A DNA stretch of 64,000 nt. Source: Rhizophlyctis rosea (taxonomy: Eukaryota; Chytridiomycota; Chytridiomycetes; Rhizophlyctidales; Rhizophlyctidaceae). This document shows, one piece after another, positions 1-10,270 of this stretch (its first letter is position 1; each line of letters opens with the position of its first letter). The stretch is taken from contig JADGJC010000064.1 in assembly GCA_027596075.1 (NCBI GenBank), positions 86,524 through 150,523 on the forward strand, in the 5' to 3' direction. Position numbers and translations under genes: made by a program. Below the pieces are notes generated by a model. That model was not told the origin of the DNA, searched no databases, and worked only from the letters and a program-made list of their open reading frames with translations.

Positions 1-1
1 C

Positions 2-67
2 GAGGCGGGAAGTGATGTGGATGAGGGGGGTGGGGGAGGGGAGGAGGAAGAGGAGGGGTGGGAGTAG
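2..67 (+). CDS. Possible acidic C-terminal tail of a gene that starts before the window
   Basis: The first bases read in one frame as a Glu/Gly-rich acidic stretch that ends at TAG (65-67). It resembles in composition the acidic tail of the F-box/ankyrin gene at 7098-8225, so it could be the 3' end of a gene cut by the window edge. Only 21 codons are visible and G-rich low-complexity DNA gives such frames by chance, so this is a weak call. From 68 to about 585 I see no gene. Confidence 0.2.
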   Translation, partial: EAGSDVDEGGGGGEEEEEGWE

Positions 68-838
68 ATTTTGAAGGATGTTTGTGGGGCTTGGGACGTT
101 TGTAGTATGAGGGGGATATGTAGCTGTTTGTGTTTTGCGTTTGAATTCTTAGGAAGGGGACGGGGTGTGGGGTTGCGTGTCAGTGTAGGAGTTTTCACTT
201 TGATTTGTGCTGTATGAAAAGTATACCAATATACCAAGTATGTTTTGCATGTGATTTGGTTTTTTGTGGTGTTTTGTTGAGGGGTTGGTCAGACTCGACT
301 TGGTCTTTTTTCTTTTGGTAAGAAGCGTGAGTGTTGAGATGGTTTGTCTTCCTGGTGGGATGATAAGTTGATAGTATTTGATTGTTACAACCAGAGCTTA
401 TTTTCGCATCACACCCGTTGGGAGGCTCAACCAGCTGATTGGTTTTGCTAGAAACCAAGCCTTGTTGTTCTTCCGTTGATTGCTCGGGGGCTCCTCCGAC
501 GGTGAGAGATACCAGACAAAGACCTTTCTATACCCATTCCCACTGATATGGGACATGACATGATGCAGGATGGTAAGCTGATTCGACCTGCAAACGAGAA
601 GTTGTGTTGCGAAGCCTTTCAATCAGGAAGTGATGTGATCAATCAAGTTTTTAGTTGAAGGCCACGATGCGTGCTGCAAGCTCATATCATTTCCGAAGGA
701 TTATGATTGATGATACGTTTTGTTTATTTACAGTGGATCGGAGACACATAGGCGTCTATATACTGGATGCCGGGCGTGCGACTACTTTGGATGACTTGCA
801 ATGGAGGGTGAAAGCGGGAGCTGGTTTGTTGAGGAGTT

Positions 839-1448
839 TTATGCCTGGCCTGTAAGGAAGCGTTCAGCGGCTTGGAAGAGGGCGCTGCTGAGGATAACGG
901 GGTCTCCCCTGACCTAATGAAGGAGGTCTGCATATCAGAATCCCCATGATGTGGAATGAAAAAAAAGGAAGTACTTACCCGAAGGCGCTGAAGAAGCCAA
1001 ACAAGAGCTGCAACAGCCGCGTTGTAATCAAGCTCTAGTCGCGACCGCTCCTGCTGCACGATAGCGAGCAGCTCCATCTACAGATTGAAAGTCCACATCT
1101 AAGAATTGGATGGACGCTCCCAATGGAGAGGGTTCAGATAGGGTATGACTTACTTGCTCCGGGTCGCTTGCCATCCTGTTTTGACCGTACCGAATGTGGG
1201 CGTCCGCCCTGCTCATGCTGGTTCGAAGTCTGTATGCCCAGGATGGGAAAAGTAAACAAAACTGCCATGATGTTTGTCCATTTCGTGTATGCTGGAGCAA
1301 GGAAGAACATATGGGAATAACGTACTGTTCGCATAGTCGTAGCTTTTTTCTGAGCTGCAAGATAGATGTAGGAAAGGCTTCAATTCTTGCCTCCCTGTCC
1401 AACGCCATAGATCTCAATGCACACGGATTCATAGTTTACCTCGTCCAT
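839..1448 (-). CDS. Small five-exon helical protein, family member 1 (95 aa)
   Basis: Not a family I recognise. Exons on the minus strand are 1440-1448, 1326-1354, 1154-1229, 979-1077 and 839-913; they sum to 288 nt and give an intact 95-residue frame. Intron phases are 0,2,0,0, with donors such as GTAAGT and acceptors TTGCAG, ATACAG, CTGTAG. The first exon is only MDE. The rest is charged and helical, with a leucine-rich heptad-like block in exon 4 ending WLLQRLR, and a C-terminal block ILSSALFQAAERF. No signal peptide or membrane segment is seen. The length and exon plan match the genes at 12033-12648, 13585-14232 and 31731-32303. The ATG was chosen because the paralogues align from it and a shared motif lies 86 nt upstream. 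A soluble coiled-coil or adaptor role is only a guess. Confidence 0.8.
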
Positions 1449-1534
1449 CTTCCGAGGTACTTGTTGGTTGTGGTTCTGTTGTTAGTTTTGATAGACAGGA
1501 GCTTCTTATAGCTAGGTATGATAACAAGTGATTG

Positions 1535-1547
1535 GAGCGTGGGAAAG
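1535..1547 (-). promoter_or_regulatory. Conserved upstream motif GAGCGTGGGAAAG
   Basis: The 13-mer lies 86 nt upstream of the family-member-1 ATG (1448). Nearly identical 13-mers sit at similar distance before the three paralogues, and the 10-base core recurs before the MDR and NDUFS5 genes. A transcription-factor site or core promoter element is inferred from position and conservation. Confidence 0.55.
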
Positions 1548-1803
1548 TGCGAGATTGGTTTAAGCAAACGTTTGAAGATGAAAAGTGTGAAAAGAGAGGG
1601 AATAGTGTCCTTTTGAACCCCTGCGCGTCACATCTTACCAAGTTCCCACTCCGCAGCAGTTCATCAATCGCGATTGTGGCTTGGACAGTCCTCCGACCAG
1701 GGTCGTGCCACCGATAAGGACCCTGTGCCTCGCGTCTCCCTGAGCCCAACAATTTTCCCACATCTTTCCCACATATAAGTAAAAATGCCCAGTGTCGAGC
1801 AAG

Positions 1804-1833
1804 ACAACTGGTCAAAGGAAAAGGACCAGTTGT
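1804..1833. repeat. Perfect 10-bp inverted repeat
   Basis: ACAACTGGTC and GACCAGTTGT flank a 10-nt A/G-rich loop. The hairpin lies in the duplicated segment but is not preserved at the matching place near 13020-13070, which has other AT-rich inverted words. Function unknown. Confidence 0.5.
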
Positions 1834-2040
1834 GGTATGCGTTACATGTAAAAATAATCATGTATGGCATTGAATCCGAAGTCTAATCAAGATGCCAAGA
1901 AATTTCACAAAGCCAAACCCCTGAAAGTCTTTAGGCAGATGGCAAGGTCTCCGGATGACATCCCGTTCAACAACTTCAGATGATAGGGTGAGGAGTCATG
2001 CTACCAAGTGCCACTCTTGTTTTACGGAAGAGGGAGGCAT

Positions 2041-3092
2041 TACAACTGTTTTGCCTTGCTATCATATGATCGGTCCGTTCATAGAGTACCTATCAAACCC
2101 TGTCTTGCAAACCGCTCAAAAAACTTCCTGGCCGGCATTGGTACGGTTTGCAATCCGCCAAAGTACTGCTCAAGAAGGTGACTTCCTTTTGTTTGTCCTT
2201 GTTGGAGGAAGAAGGACGTGAGATACTTGGGCCAAAAATGACATGGGCGGTAGAAACTTCACCTTCGGATTCTGCGGGAATGGGTTTAGAATGACCTGAT
2301 CCGCACCCGACAGCGTCACAATCCAGTGCCTCAAGATTCTAGTTCAGTTTGAGGTTGTTGCCTTTGTATCATTCCGTTGCGTCGGTTGAAGTGGGTAGTG
2401 AGCTCATAGAGGTAACAAAAAACGGGCGGGGAGGTAATTGGGTAGGTTTTACTCTTCCCAGTCTCTCCAGTTCCTTTCCCAGTTTGGACTCTTTCTTCCC
2501 GGTAGCATTATAAGTAGATGATTCGATGAATCAATTCGGAACACATCTTGTTACCTCCAGTCTCTTTAGACATGAACAAAGAGCCTCAAGATGTCCGTCA
2601 CTAGGGAGCGAGCTTGGAGGCCGCTGCAAAATCTCTGCAATTGGTCGCTGGGGGACTACAAAAGTGAGAGGGCACCGCTCTGTTCTGACGGACGACAGTA
2701 CATTACAGTACCACGGTTTCTTGACATAATGATAGATTTTTGCTTCCTCATTGGTGATAGGCACATTCTGCATGTCGCAGCCTCAATGATGCTGATGTGA
2801 AGGATGGATTAAGGAAGGTCAAGGCACCATACCGGTGACGGAAGTCCAAAAGGCGTCGTCCTGTGCACGTGTTCAGCTCATTTATGGTGGGAAAATAAAA
2901 TTCTGGCCACAACTCACCCTCGGCTTTAGAGCGTCAACATATGTTGATGATTGGCCTCACCTACTTACACCTGGAAAAACCTTAATCAGCTTCAGCCGCG
3001 AGTAGCTTCCATCCCATGCCCAAGTTCCGCAGCGATATAAATCATTTGCCCCGGCCGTTGCAGTCTGTCCTCACGAGGATGTTTTTGCATAG
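2041..3092. other. No gene recognised
   Basis: No stretch here reads as a convincing protein on either strand, and no RNA gene or repeat was found. Upstream exons of the SET-type fragment that begins at 3093 would be expected here, but I could not join any with confidence. Confidence 0.4.
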
Positions 3093-3440
3093 GCTCCCAA
3101 CAGGGGCGTGAATATCAACTCCGTACAGATGCTGCTGACAAATGCGTGGATGGAGAAGGAGAAGATACTGTACTCCATCCTTCCCAACAACGTGCTCATT
3201 ATTGCCGTGAGCGGTCTGCATGCCATTGCCCATGGGGACTTCATGAAGAACATTGGCTCCGCCTTCTATCCCAGGACCAGCTTTCTCGCCCATGCTTGCA
3301 TTCCCAACGCGTGCTACGCCATTGCGCGCACCAGCAACAAGCTCTACAGCAGGATTTTTGCGCTCACCAACATCGGCGTCGGGGACGAGATCACGACCGG
3401 ATACTTGAACAGCCCGGGGAGCCTTTCCGCCCTCGGGTAG
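3093..3440 (+). pseudogene. C-terminal part of a SET-domain protein (truncated or missing upstream exons)
   Basis: After an acceptor TTTTTGCATAG (to 3092) an open frame of 116 codons runs to TAG at 3438-3440. It shows the post-SET-core pattern of SET methyltransferase-like proteins (SMYD or fungal SET type): FLAHACIPNACY in place of the usual F-N-H-S-C-x-P-N, then a strand IFALTNIGVGDEITTGYL with the G-D/E-E-I-T..Y catalytic Tyr region. The change of NHSC to AHAC would weaken cofactor binding. There is no ATG at the start and no recognisable N-terminal half, so this is either the last exon of an unresolved gene or a relic. The domain assignment rests on motifs read by eye. Confidence 0.5.
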
Positions 3441-5639
3441 AAGGCTTGTGAATATAGCCTTTTTCTGCGCCCACATATGAGTTTTTTCATCATTCAATGT
3501 GTAGCATCTTCCTTGCTCATCACGTTCTACATTGGGGAACTCCAATCACACAACCCGCAAGATCATCAGCCAAACAAAACCCATTCCATCCCGCCCATTT
3601 ACCCGTTCCACATCCAGCAACATCCGGGACATTGGCGCCAGCGCAACCAAAGATGCCAAAGAGCTCCAACAAGAGCTGGAAGCACTTGCGGACGCACAGC
3701 ACAGAAGGACAAGGAACTGGTGGGACGGACGGGGCACCGACTGTCCTTGACTCATTGAACGAACAATAAGACCCGACGAAGAGTCTGAACGGGATCACTA
3801 AGACTCTAAAACACTTAATCCGCTTTTGGGTCAGAGACAGCAACATTGCTCGAATCCGAGTTAACAACCACCTACCAACCATTCTTGAACACCGTCAACC
3901 TGGGCGGGGTCAGTCACATTGGTCATAGACCCATCGGATCCTACCCTGACACAGCAATGGTGTTGGCACCACAGTAGAAGTACGGGAACGTCCGGGAATT
4001 GTGGGTGGAGACCAATTTCAGCTCCAGGTGAAGTTTGGTGGGAGAGTGGGTGATGGAGGATTGGTTGGTAACCCAGAGAAGCGGTTGTATGAGTAAGTGG
4101 CGACAGTGTTGGCGAGGTCTTGGGCAGCGTAAGCCGTGGGGTGAAGGAGGATGTGACGGGGTTCAGCACTTGAGGGAAGGGCAGCGAAGGAGAACCAGAA
4201 GTGGTCCGAGCCCTAGTCCGGGATGTACACAACCTTGCCATCCGCACTCCAGACGTTTTCGTAAAGGTGGGCACTGGTTTGGCAGGAGCTGCTGGGTCCG
4301 CTGCAGGTAAGGTGCTCGTTGTCGCTCAAGCTACTAAGTTGCGCACATATGGATCGTACTTCACCTTTTTGGACTAGCGTCTTGCGGCCGGTGTGCGTGC
4401 TTGAAAAGCATCTAGATGTGCTGGAGCTCTTGATGGAAGTAATGGAAATGAAGTTAGACGGGAATTGGTGAAGGGCATACGTTACGCTTTTATCAATCAA
4501 GGGCGTCAGCTCTCCAAACGACCGACACAATGGGTTCTCCATCCGTTAAGTGAAGTGATAGATTGCACTTATTGCCCGGTCTTACACCACCACCAGCAGC
4601 AGTCTCTCACCACGGATCATGATATGCAGTTTTGCAAGGGTAGTCCGAAAACTGCAATCAGTCAAGAATGAAAGTGGAAATGAGCGGCGAGTGGCAACGG
4701 ACTTCTGCGCACAAGGTATCAACATCATGCTTTTTTTTGGTTCAGTTTGTGCGATAAATCTTGTCGAGGACACTGAGCACCCTTACATGTCCATGACGTG
4801 AGGAGAATACCATGCTGGAAGAGCAAAACTCAATTACAACTGACTGGTTTCGTCATGCCTGCGATACCTGGTCGGATTCGCTGGGGCTACTTTCCTTTTT
4901 GTGTCCCATATTTCATTGTACACTCCCAATTTTCCATTTCAAGCAGCAAGCGCGAAAAAGGAAGGTTGACGACGACCAACGCCCAAGAGCGATGGAGTTG
5001 TAGGGACATACAACTACCAGATAGAGGTCGGTGGAGGGATATGCCATGGTGACACCCCTGCCAAACACTCTCTTCCACGGCTACGATGACCGCCATCGTC
5101 ACGATTAGCAGAAGGTTTGAAGCCAGCTTTTGTGGCCTGTTGTTGAATGTTTGAATCTTTGCAACGTCGGAGTGTCGAAAAAGTAATGATTACCGGTGAT
5201 GGTAATTTGTACCTTTCCAGGCAACAGTCAATGTTATTGAGAAAGAAAACTTTTTTGTGTGATGAGGGCAGTGGAAGGGAAATACTCAAACATTGCAAAT
5301 CACAGGCGCACATGCGTGGTCCGCCACGGCAGCCTGGTCTCGCTGAGTTTGTGTGCAGAGAAGGGAGTGGGGATTGTTTGCATGACACGAACGACATAGG
5401 AACCGATGGCGTGGCAGATAGACGATATTTCATATGCAAAAAGAAACTTGCAGTCCGGTGTTGCTCATGCTATCATGTATTCCAAATTACATCACGTTTA
5501 CTTCAAGCAAAAAGTCCCACAACCGAGCCTCAAGACCCCGCGTCAAGGGTCGAGGTTCCCCCCAACATATATCACGCACCACATAGTACAACACAAGATA
5601 ACACAAACCACACGCCACACACAAGTATCAAGTACCAGA
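3441..5639. other. Intergenic; coding-like scraps only
   Basis: Short coding-like pieces occur, for example a plus-strand stretch near 3630-3715 reading ATKDAKELQQELEALADA. None has a supported start, end or splice pattern. The best candidate is listed separately at 3861-4545. Confidence 0.35.
3861..4545 (-). pseudogene. Possible decayed gene of unknown family
   Basis: On the minus strand one frame reads like protein (ENVWSADGKVVYIPD) up to a TAG near 4213. The same frame then continues past the stop with sensible composition (GSDHFWFSFAALPSSAEP, then AYAAQDLANTVATYSYNRF) to another stop. A protein with internal stops suggests a relic. No domain was recognised, and the call rests only on amino-acid texture. 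Confidence 0.25.
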
Positions 5640-6690
5640 CATCATATATTCAGATCATTATGACTTCGGATGGGATTCGAACCCTCCTCGCAATCCGTGC
5701 GTCTCCCGACACGGATGCCATCCCCCAAGGGATCGGAGCCAGTTGGTCTTTGATACCAACGGGAGCAGTGGGGAGAGCTAAGCTATTCTAGATTATTTGT
5801 GGAATCGTTCTTGTTTCTGTGTTCTTGGAGAGGGGCGGGGTAGGATGTTGATGAAGGCGGATTGGCGGAAGGATAGTGGGGTGGTGTGGTGAAAGGAGGG
5901 CGGGACGTGGACGTACGGGCTCTTGGACTTGTATGGAATGTAGAGGGAGATTGGTGGAAGGCGGATGGTGCTTGGGTTTTGAGATGTGGATGCTATTGCT
6001 TCTGGTTTGCGTTATAGCTGGTGGTCGGAGGAAGGAGGTGGGGTGGTGCGGGATTGGTACGAGTGCGGGTTGGTGTGAGTGCGGGATGGTACGAGTTAAG
6101 AATTTGTGCGGGGAGGGTTGGAGTTTTGCTAGGAGTTTATTGGAGACCGGAGGAAAGAAACTGAAGGCGGTTGTGTGGGAAATGCTTTGAACGGTCGACA
6201 CGGCGAAGTGGGTTTGGCGATATCTTTGAAGTAAAGAAGGATAATAACAACAACGACAACGCACGCAAATAAAGCAAGGAAAGCATCCATTTCAAGGGCA
6301 GACTAGTTTTCCCTCGGACCGGCTCACTCCCCAAAGGGGAAGAGCTTCCTGGCTCATCCACCCGCGTAATCCCCCAACATCCCTGTTAGGTTTCCGAGCA
6401 AGAACTTCCGTTATCACCGAAACCGGTAGTTACCCCAGTTCCGGGTCGCGCACCGGATTCCACGAGGGACCTATGAATGCCCTTATCCCTTTCCGCTTCC
6501 TTGACTTACCTTTAACGTCACCGGTCCCCTCCTCAACCCAATTCCGTCTGCTCCCCACGACCCCAGCCGCCCATGAGTCCCGTAATACAACTATCTACAT
6601 TGTTACAACTACCTTGAGTTACAACTAAGTAAAGAGTTACAACTAGCTACGGAGTCTTGATCTTGAAGGTGTTTGACTGCTTGCGTTAAC
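5640..6690. repeat. Dispersed ~1 kb repeat, copy A (partner 16300-17270)
   Basis: Two blocks are shared with 16300-17270: the tRNA-like end (5661-5770) and the far end (about 6290-6680), which has GGCTCACTCCC, GGGAAGRGCTTCCTGGCTC, TCCRCCC and TTACAACTA in the same order. Between them lies a purine-rich plus strand, so minus-strand frames are Pro/His/Ser-rich in both copies. I do not regard these as established proteins. The structure suggests a mobile or duplicated unit of unknown type. Confidence 0.55.
5661..5770 (-). other. tRNA-like cloverleaf, copy A (acceptor stem lost)
   Basis: On the minus strand there is a good T-arm loop GGGTTCGAATCCC, a hairpin GTTGGT..ACCAAC in the D-arm position, a central hairpin ATCCC..GGGAT and a long variable-arm-like hairpin ATCCGTG..CACGGAT. 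The 5' side does not pair with the 3' acceptor end, and no standard 7-nt anticodon loop can be drawn. It is likely a degenerate copy of the better preserved element at 16320-16425. Confidence 0.5.
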
Positions 6691-7097
6691 GGTTGAAAGG
6701 GAGTTCTTGCTCGAAAGTGGGAAGTGCAGAAGTGGGAAGGAAAACGAAGAGTGGAAATACATAGACTACGATTGACGAGGAAATCAGTTGTTGGCTGAGT
6801 CGACTCCGCTTTTTGGGTGAGTCATGAAGTGTCATGCTATATAGCTAAATTTTAGCTGAGATACCCTTCCACTTGGAGTGCAAATCGCCCTGCCCTCTTG
6901 GTAAGTAAGTTACCTGCTATAGATAGTTTCCACTTTCCTACTTTTCCTGCTCCACTTCTCTCACTTCTCTCAAAATCACCCAAACTCGGAACACCCAACA
7001 CCCGAAAGACCAACACTAGCAAACAATACCACAGCAACCGTCACTACACTGCTTATCCCCACACTCTCATCCCCGAATCCTTTCACAAACCACAAAT
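6691..7097. promoter_or_regulatory. Upstream region of the RRM/F-box/ankyrin gene
   Basis: No gene. The plus strand becomes C/T- then A/C-rich just before the ATG at 7098, as in many fungal 5' regions. No GAGCGTGGGAAAG-type motif is present, unlike the small-gene family. Confidence 0.3.
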
Positions 7098-8225
7098 ATG
7101 ACCACCCACCTCAATTCCTCCACACTCCTTCCCCGCAAACCTCCCACAATCCGGCTGCACGCCACAAATGTCCCCTCAGAACTCGACGACAACAACTTCA
7201 AAGGCCTCGTCGGAAGAGTAGGGAAGTGTACTTTTGCAAAAAGATTCAAGGATGGCACGGGGATAATTAACGTGTGTGCGGACGATACGGCCGCGACTCT
7301 ACTCGGTTAGTTTCTTTGGATATCCACTTGCTTTCTTCTCATACCATGGTATCAATTGCGCCATACTCACACTGTTCTTCACACACTCTCAGAGAATGGC
7401 CTAAACTACAGGAACACTCTCATTTCCTTCCACGACGACCAACCGAAACCTCTCAAATCCACCACACCTCTCCTATGCACCATCCAAACCCTCCCGCCCC
7501 ACCTCCTCCAATGCGTTGCAACCCTACTCTCCCCAATTGACGTCCTGGCCCTATTCTTCACCAACAAAACCATCTCCGCAACCCTCGGCTATACGTTCGC
7601 AAATTCAGTCTTGGGTAGATACTACTCCGATGGAAATCTGGTCCTGTACACGGCCGCCCAGCAGCAGCCCCACATGATACGTGTTCTCGTCGCAGAGGGT
7701 GCAGACGTGACCTTTTGCAATAGTCGGTGCCTATTCCGCTGCGTCAACCACTACGCGTCCTCGTCCGTCATCATCACCCTTTTGGAGGGGGGCGCAGATC
7801 CAAACGCTGTCGACGAAAATGGCCGCTCCGTCCTTGAACGTGCGCTTGAGAACGATGCCTACTTCTCCATCCGTGAACTCCTCCGTTATGGGGCGGATAA
7901 GAATGTCAACGGTGGTGCGGCAATGGTTATGGCGCGGGACATGGAGGATCAGGACTTCTTTGAATTGTTGTCCGGGTGGGGAGAGGAGGAGAGTGAGGAG
8001 GAGGATGGTGGGGAGTATTTTGAGAGTGGGAGTGATGAGGAAGAGGATGGGGAAGAGGATGCGGAGGATTTGGCGGATTTTGGGAGTGAGGGGGAGGAGG
8101 GGGAGGAGGGGGAGGGGGAGGAGGAGCATGTGGAGAGTGGGGAGGAGAGGGACGGGGAGCGTGTGGGGGTTGATGCTGGGGAAAGTGACGGGGATGCCGA
8201 GGAAGGTGGGCAGGAAGAGGTGTAA
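7098..8225 (+). CDS. RRM-like + F-box + ankyrin repeat protein with acidic tail (346 aa)
   Basis: Two exons, 7098-7305 and 7393-8225 (intron GTTAGT..CTCAG, phase 1), give 346 residues. Residues ~16-83 have the beta-alpha-beta spacing of an RRM-like fold (TIRLHATNVP, then GTGIINVC). Residues ~102-135 fit an F-box (LPPHLLQCVATLLSPIDVLAL). Residues ~153-250 hold about three ankyrin-type units (IRVLVAEGADV; VIITLLEGGADPNAVDENG; IRELLRYGADKN). From ~266 to the end the protein is Glu/Asp/Gly-rich. F-box proteins usually recruit substrates to an SCF ubiquitin ligase through Skp1, with ankyrin repeats as the binding surface; that role is inferred. The RRM call is the least certain. The ATG at 7098 is the first in frame and directly precedes the RRM-like part. 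The acidic tail may help nuclear or chromatin contacts. Confidence 0.8.
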
Positions 8226-8503
8226 ATGTTATGGATGTACGGGTTTTTGGGGAGGGTTTCGGAGTGGGTTTTTGAGGGGGGTTTGTGGAGAGTGTGTTTG
8301 CAGAAGATAGGAAGTAACACGTGTAAGGAGATGTAGCTTTTTGTTTTTGGATTTCATGCAAAGAACGCTCTCGGGTTTCCATCAAGCTACTTAATACAAT
8401 TCACTTCCTGCCATTCAATCATTTCCAACGTTTTCTTACTATTCACATTTGTCTTCGCTCTAACGTCTATCTTACATTGTCTAACCAATCTAAGCTCAAT
8501 AGT

Positions 8504-9345
8504 TTAGAGTCCATTGTCCTCATTGTCCTCCTCCCCCCCTTCTGCCTCCTTCGCAATGCATTCAGCCTCTTCCGCAGCCCGTTTCTCCTCTTCCTCCTTC
8601 TTCTCCTTCTCAGCTTCTTCTAGAATAACTAAAGCTTGTTGGTAGGGCGCGGAGGAGATGACGTTTTCCTCACTGGTATCCTAATATAGATCCCACATCA
8701 GCATCCAGACACACATGCCGTATCAGCATGGTCAAACTTCCTACCTTGATCTGGTCCACAACAGCCTTCAATTTCTCGATCGCCACCACCTTCTTCGCCT
8801 TCCACTCCACGACTTGACTCTGTAGCTTAGTAACCAGACCCTGCTATGGAAGGGACGACAAACCAAAGAATGCGTCAATCCATGTTCCGTAGTCCCCCCG
8901 CGCAATAACCCAAACCTCCAAAGCCCCCCACAAAAAAAAAGAGAGTTTTCCACAGTGCCAAAGAAACTCACATGCCCCACCACCTTCCACCCCGCAACGC
9001 GCCTCACATCCGGATCAGCAACAGCATCCACGTTCGGTGCCAGAGAAGCCAGCGTAGCCTGATGCGTGGTAAGCTTACCCGTATCAATAGCGAGACGGAT
9101 TTTGGTTCTGTGTAGTATGTATGTATGAAGGGGTTGAGTGAAGATGTTATGCTGCAATGCGTGTGACGCGCGCTGGGCGGAAGTATGTGGGAAAAGTAAT
9201 ATGATACTGACTGCTGTACTTTGACTAGAGCGGCCTGAAGCTATATGAGTGGGTATGAGGAAACGGGGTGTTTTAGTATCCGAGAAGCATGTAAAGTTGA
9301 AGGGCGTGAAGGGTATATGACTGTACGTACGACGTCGGCGGACAT
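8504..9345 (-). CDS. Small charged coiled-coil protein with micro-exons (149 aa)
   Basis: Unrecognised family. Exons on the minus strand: 9331-9345 (15 nt), 9212-9234 (23 nt), 8972-9107, 8745-8843 and 8504-8680. They total 450 nt with consistent phases (0,2,0,0) and donors GTACGT, GTCAGT, GTGAGT, GTAGGA. The protein starts MSADVAALVKVQQTKIRLA. The middle is an amphipathic helix (VTKLQSQVVEWKAKKVVAI, then EKLKAVVDQIK) and the tail is a Glu/Lys-rich coil (EEAEKEKKEEEEKRAAEEAE) ending in acidic residues. At exon 4 the acceptor can be CATAG or, three nt later, CAG, changing one Gln. A (CAA)n run sits just upstream of the ATG in the presumed leader. No membrane segment. It runs convergently with the F-box/ankyrin gene. 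Confidence 0.7.
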
Positions 9346-9361
9346 GGTGACGATGTTTGCA

Positions 9362-9362
9362 G

Positions 9363-9400
<38 letters not shown>

Positions 9401-9401
9401 G
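9362..9401. repeat. (GTT)n / (CAA)n microsatellite
   Basis: About 13 GTT units. Relative to the minus-strand gene starting at 9345 it is a CAA repeat 16 nt before the ATG, probably in the 5' leader. Likely to vary in length between strains. Confidence 0.9.
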
Positions 9402-9684
9402 GGGTATGGTTGTTGTTGGTTGGGTTATGGAGCAAAAAAAGGAGAGTGGAGTTTGAAAGGTTGAGTCTCCAGCACCCCTTTCTGTTGTGACAGTAAACTA
9501 GAATTGAGAGGGACGGTTGGAACGAGTCGCGGCCGTGGCCCGCGATGGTGCCGACGAACTGCGACGTGGTGCAGGGTCCTTGTTGACGCGTTTTCAGTGG
9601 ACCCTCGCGGAGTCGCGGCTCGCTGATGCACTTCTCAGAAATGTACTTTAACACCATTTGTGAATGTTAATTTGTCCAATAATG

Positions 9685-10120
9685 CTACCCAACGTAACGT
9701 GTTGCAATGTCGCGGATGGTGATGCCGCATTGGAGGGGAACTTCAACAGTGATTTGAGTGCATAGATTGACTTCATCGTAAGGGAATTTCACATATTCCC
9801 AGAACCCCACATACGATAAGAAAGTGCTTCTCCCTCCCCCGTCGCGTCCAACTAGTTCATGCAACGTGAACCAGTTACCAATCAAGAAGATCCCGCCATA
9901 ACATAACGATTGCAGATTGGCGCTACACGTCTGCAAGTTATTTTCCGCCTTGACGTTAGCTTCCGGATGCCCCTCCGACTTTGGTATGATGTGGATGCGT
10001 TCCTTTGCGCACCACGTTTCAAATTCTCTCAAAAAGATTGTTGGTGAGGTCCAACACTATGGATTGGGGCTTCCGGAAAAGCTGCATCACCATGACTACA
10101 TGCAACCCCTTCACGACACC
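9685..10120 (-). pseudogene. Possible decayed coding fragment, unknown family
   Basis: A minus-strand frame ending at 9685 reads FETWCAKERIHIIPKSEGHP followed by LCYGGIFLIGNWFTLHELV and further plausible protein. Upstream another frame reads LFRKPQSIVLDLTNNLFERI, so the two would join only across a frameshift near 10030. No domain recognised. Confidence 0.25.
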
Positions 10121-10163
10121 CTTCACGCATCGCTAAATACCCTCAATCCATACGTGGCATCTC

Positions 10164-10270
10164 ATCCGGGGCGATACTCGGCAAATCAAGCCACACTACG
10201 GGAATCAGAACATCATCCTCCTATCCGGAGCGATACTCGGCAAATCAAGCAACACTACGAGAATCACAAC
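10164..10270. repeat. Tandem duplication, 59-bp unit, two copies
   Basis: The unit beginning ATCCGGRGCGATACTCGG starts at 10164 and again at 10223. The copies differ at a few bases and the second fades near 10270. It lies upstream of the coding fragment at 9685-10120. Confidence 0.8.

Larger units (their letters stand above)
585..2040. repeat. Segmental duplication, copy 1 (partner at about 11742-13260)
   Basis: About 1.45 kb aligns by eye with 11742-13260: the downstream flank (near 620-770 against 11770-11930), the whole small gene, its upstream motif, a block near 1650-1710 containing CGCGATTGTGGCTTGGACAG and GTGCCACCGATAAGGAC, and a flank ending near GATGATAGGGTGAGGAG at about 1980. The copies have diverged by many substitutions and small indels, mostly outside the exons. 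The edges are approximate. Confidence 0.7.

Noticed and set aside
5788..6361. Pro/His-rich minus-strand open frame in repeat copy A
   Set aside because: Low-complexity product of a purine-rich strand; the matching frame in copy B (16358-17113) does not align as protein in the middle.
7731..8385. Long minus-strand open frames opposite the F-box/ankyrin gene
   Set aside because: Pro/Ser/His-rich shadow of the acidic Glu/Gly codons on the plus strand; the plus strand has the domains and the intron.
10164..10270. Possible CRISPR-like repeat
   Set aside because: Only two adjacent copies, no spacers, eukaryotic context; a simple tandem duplication.
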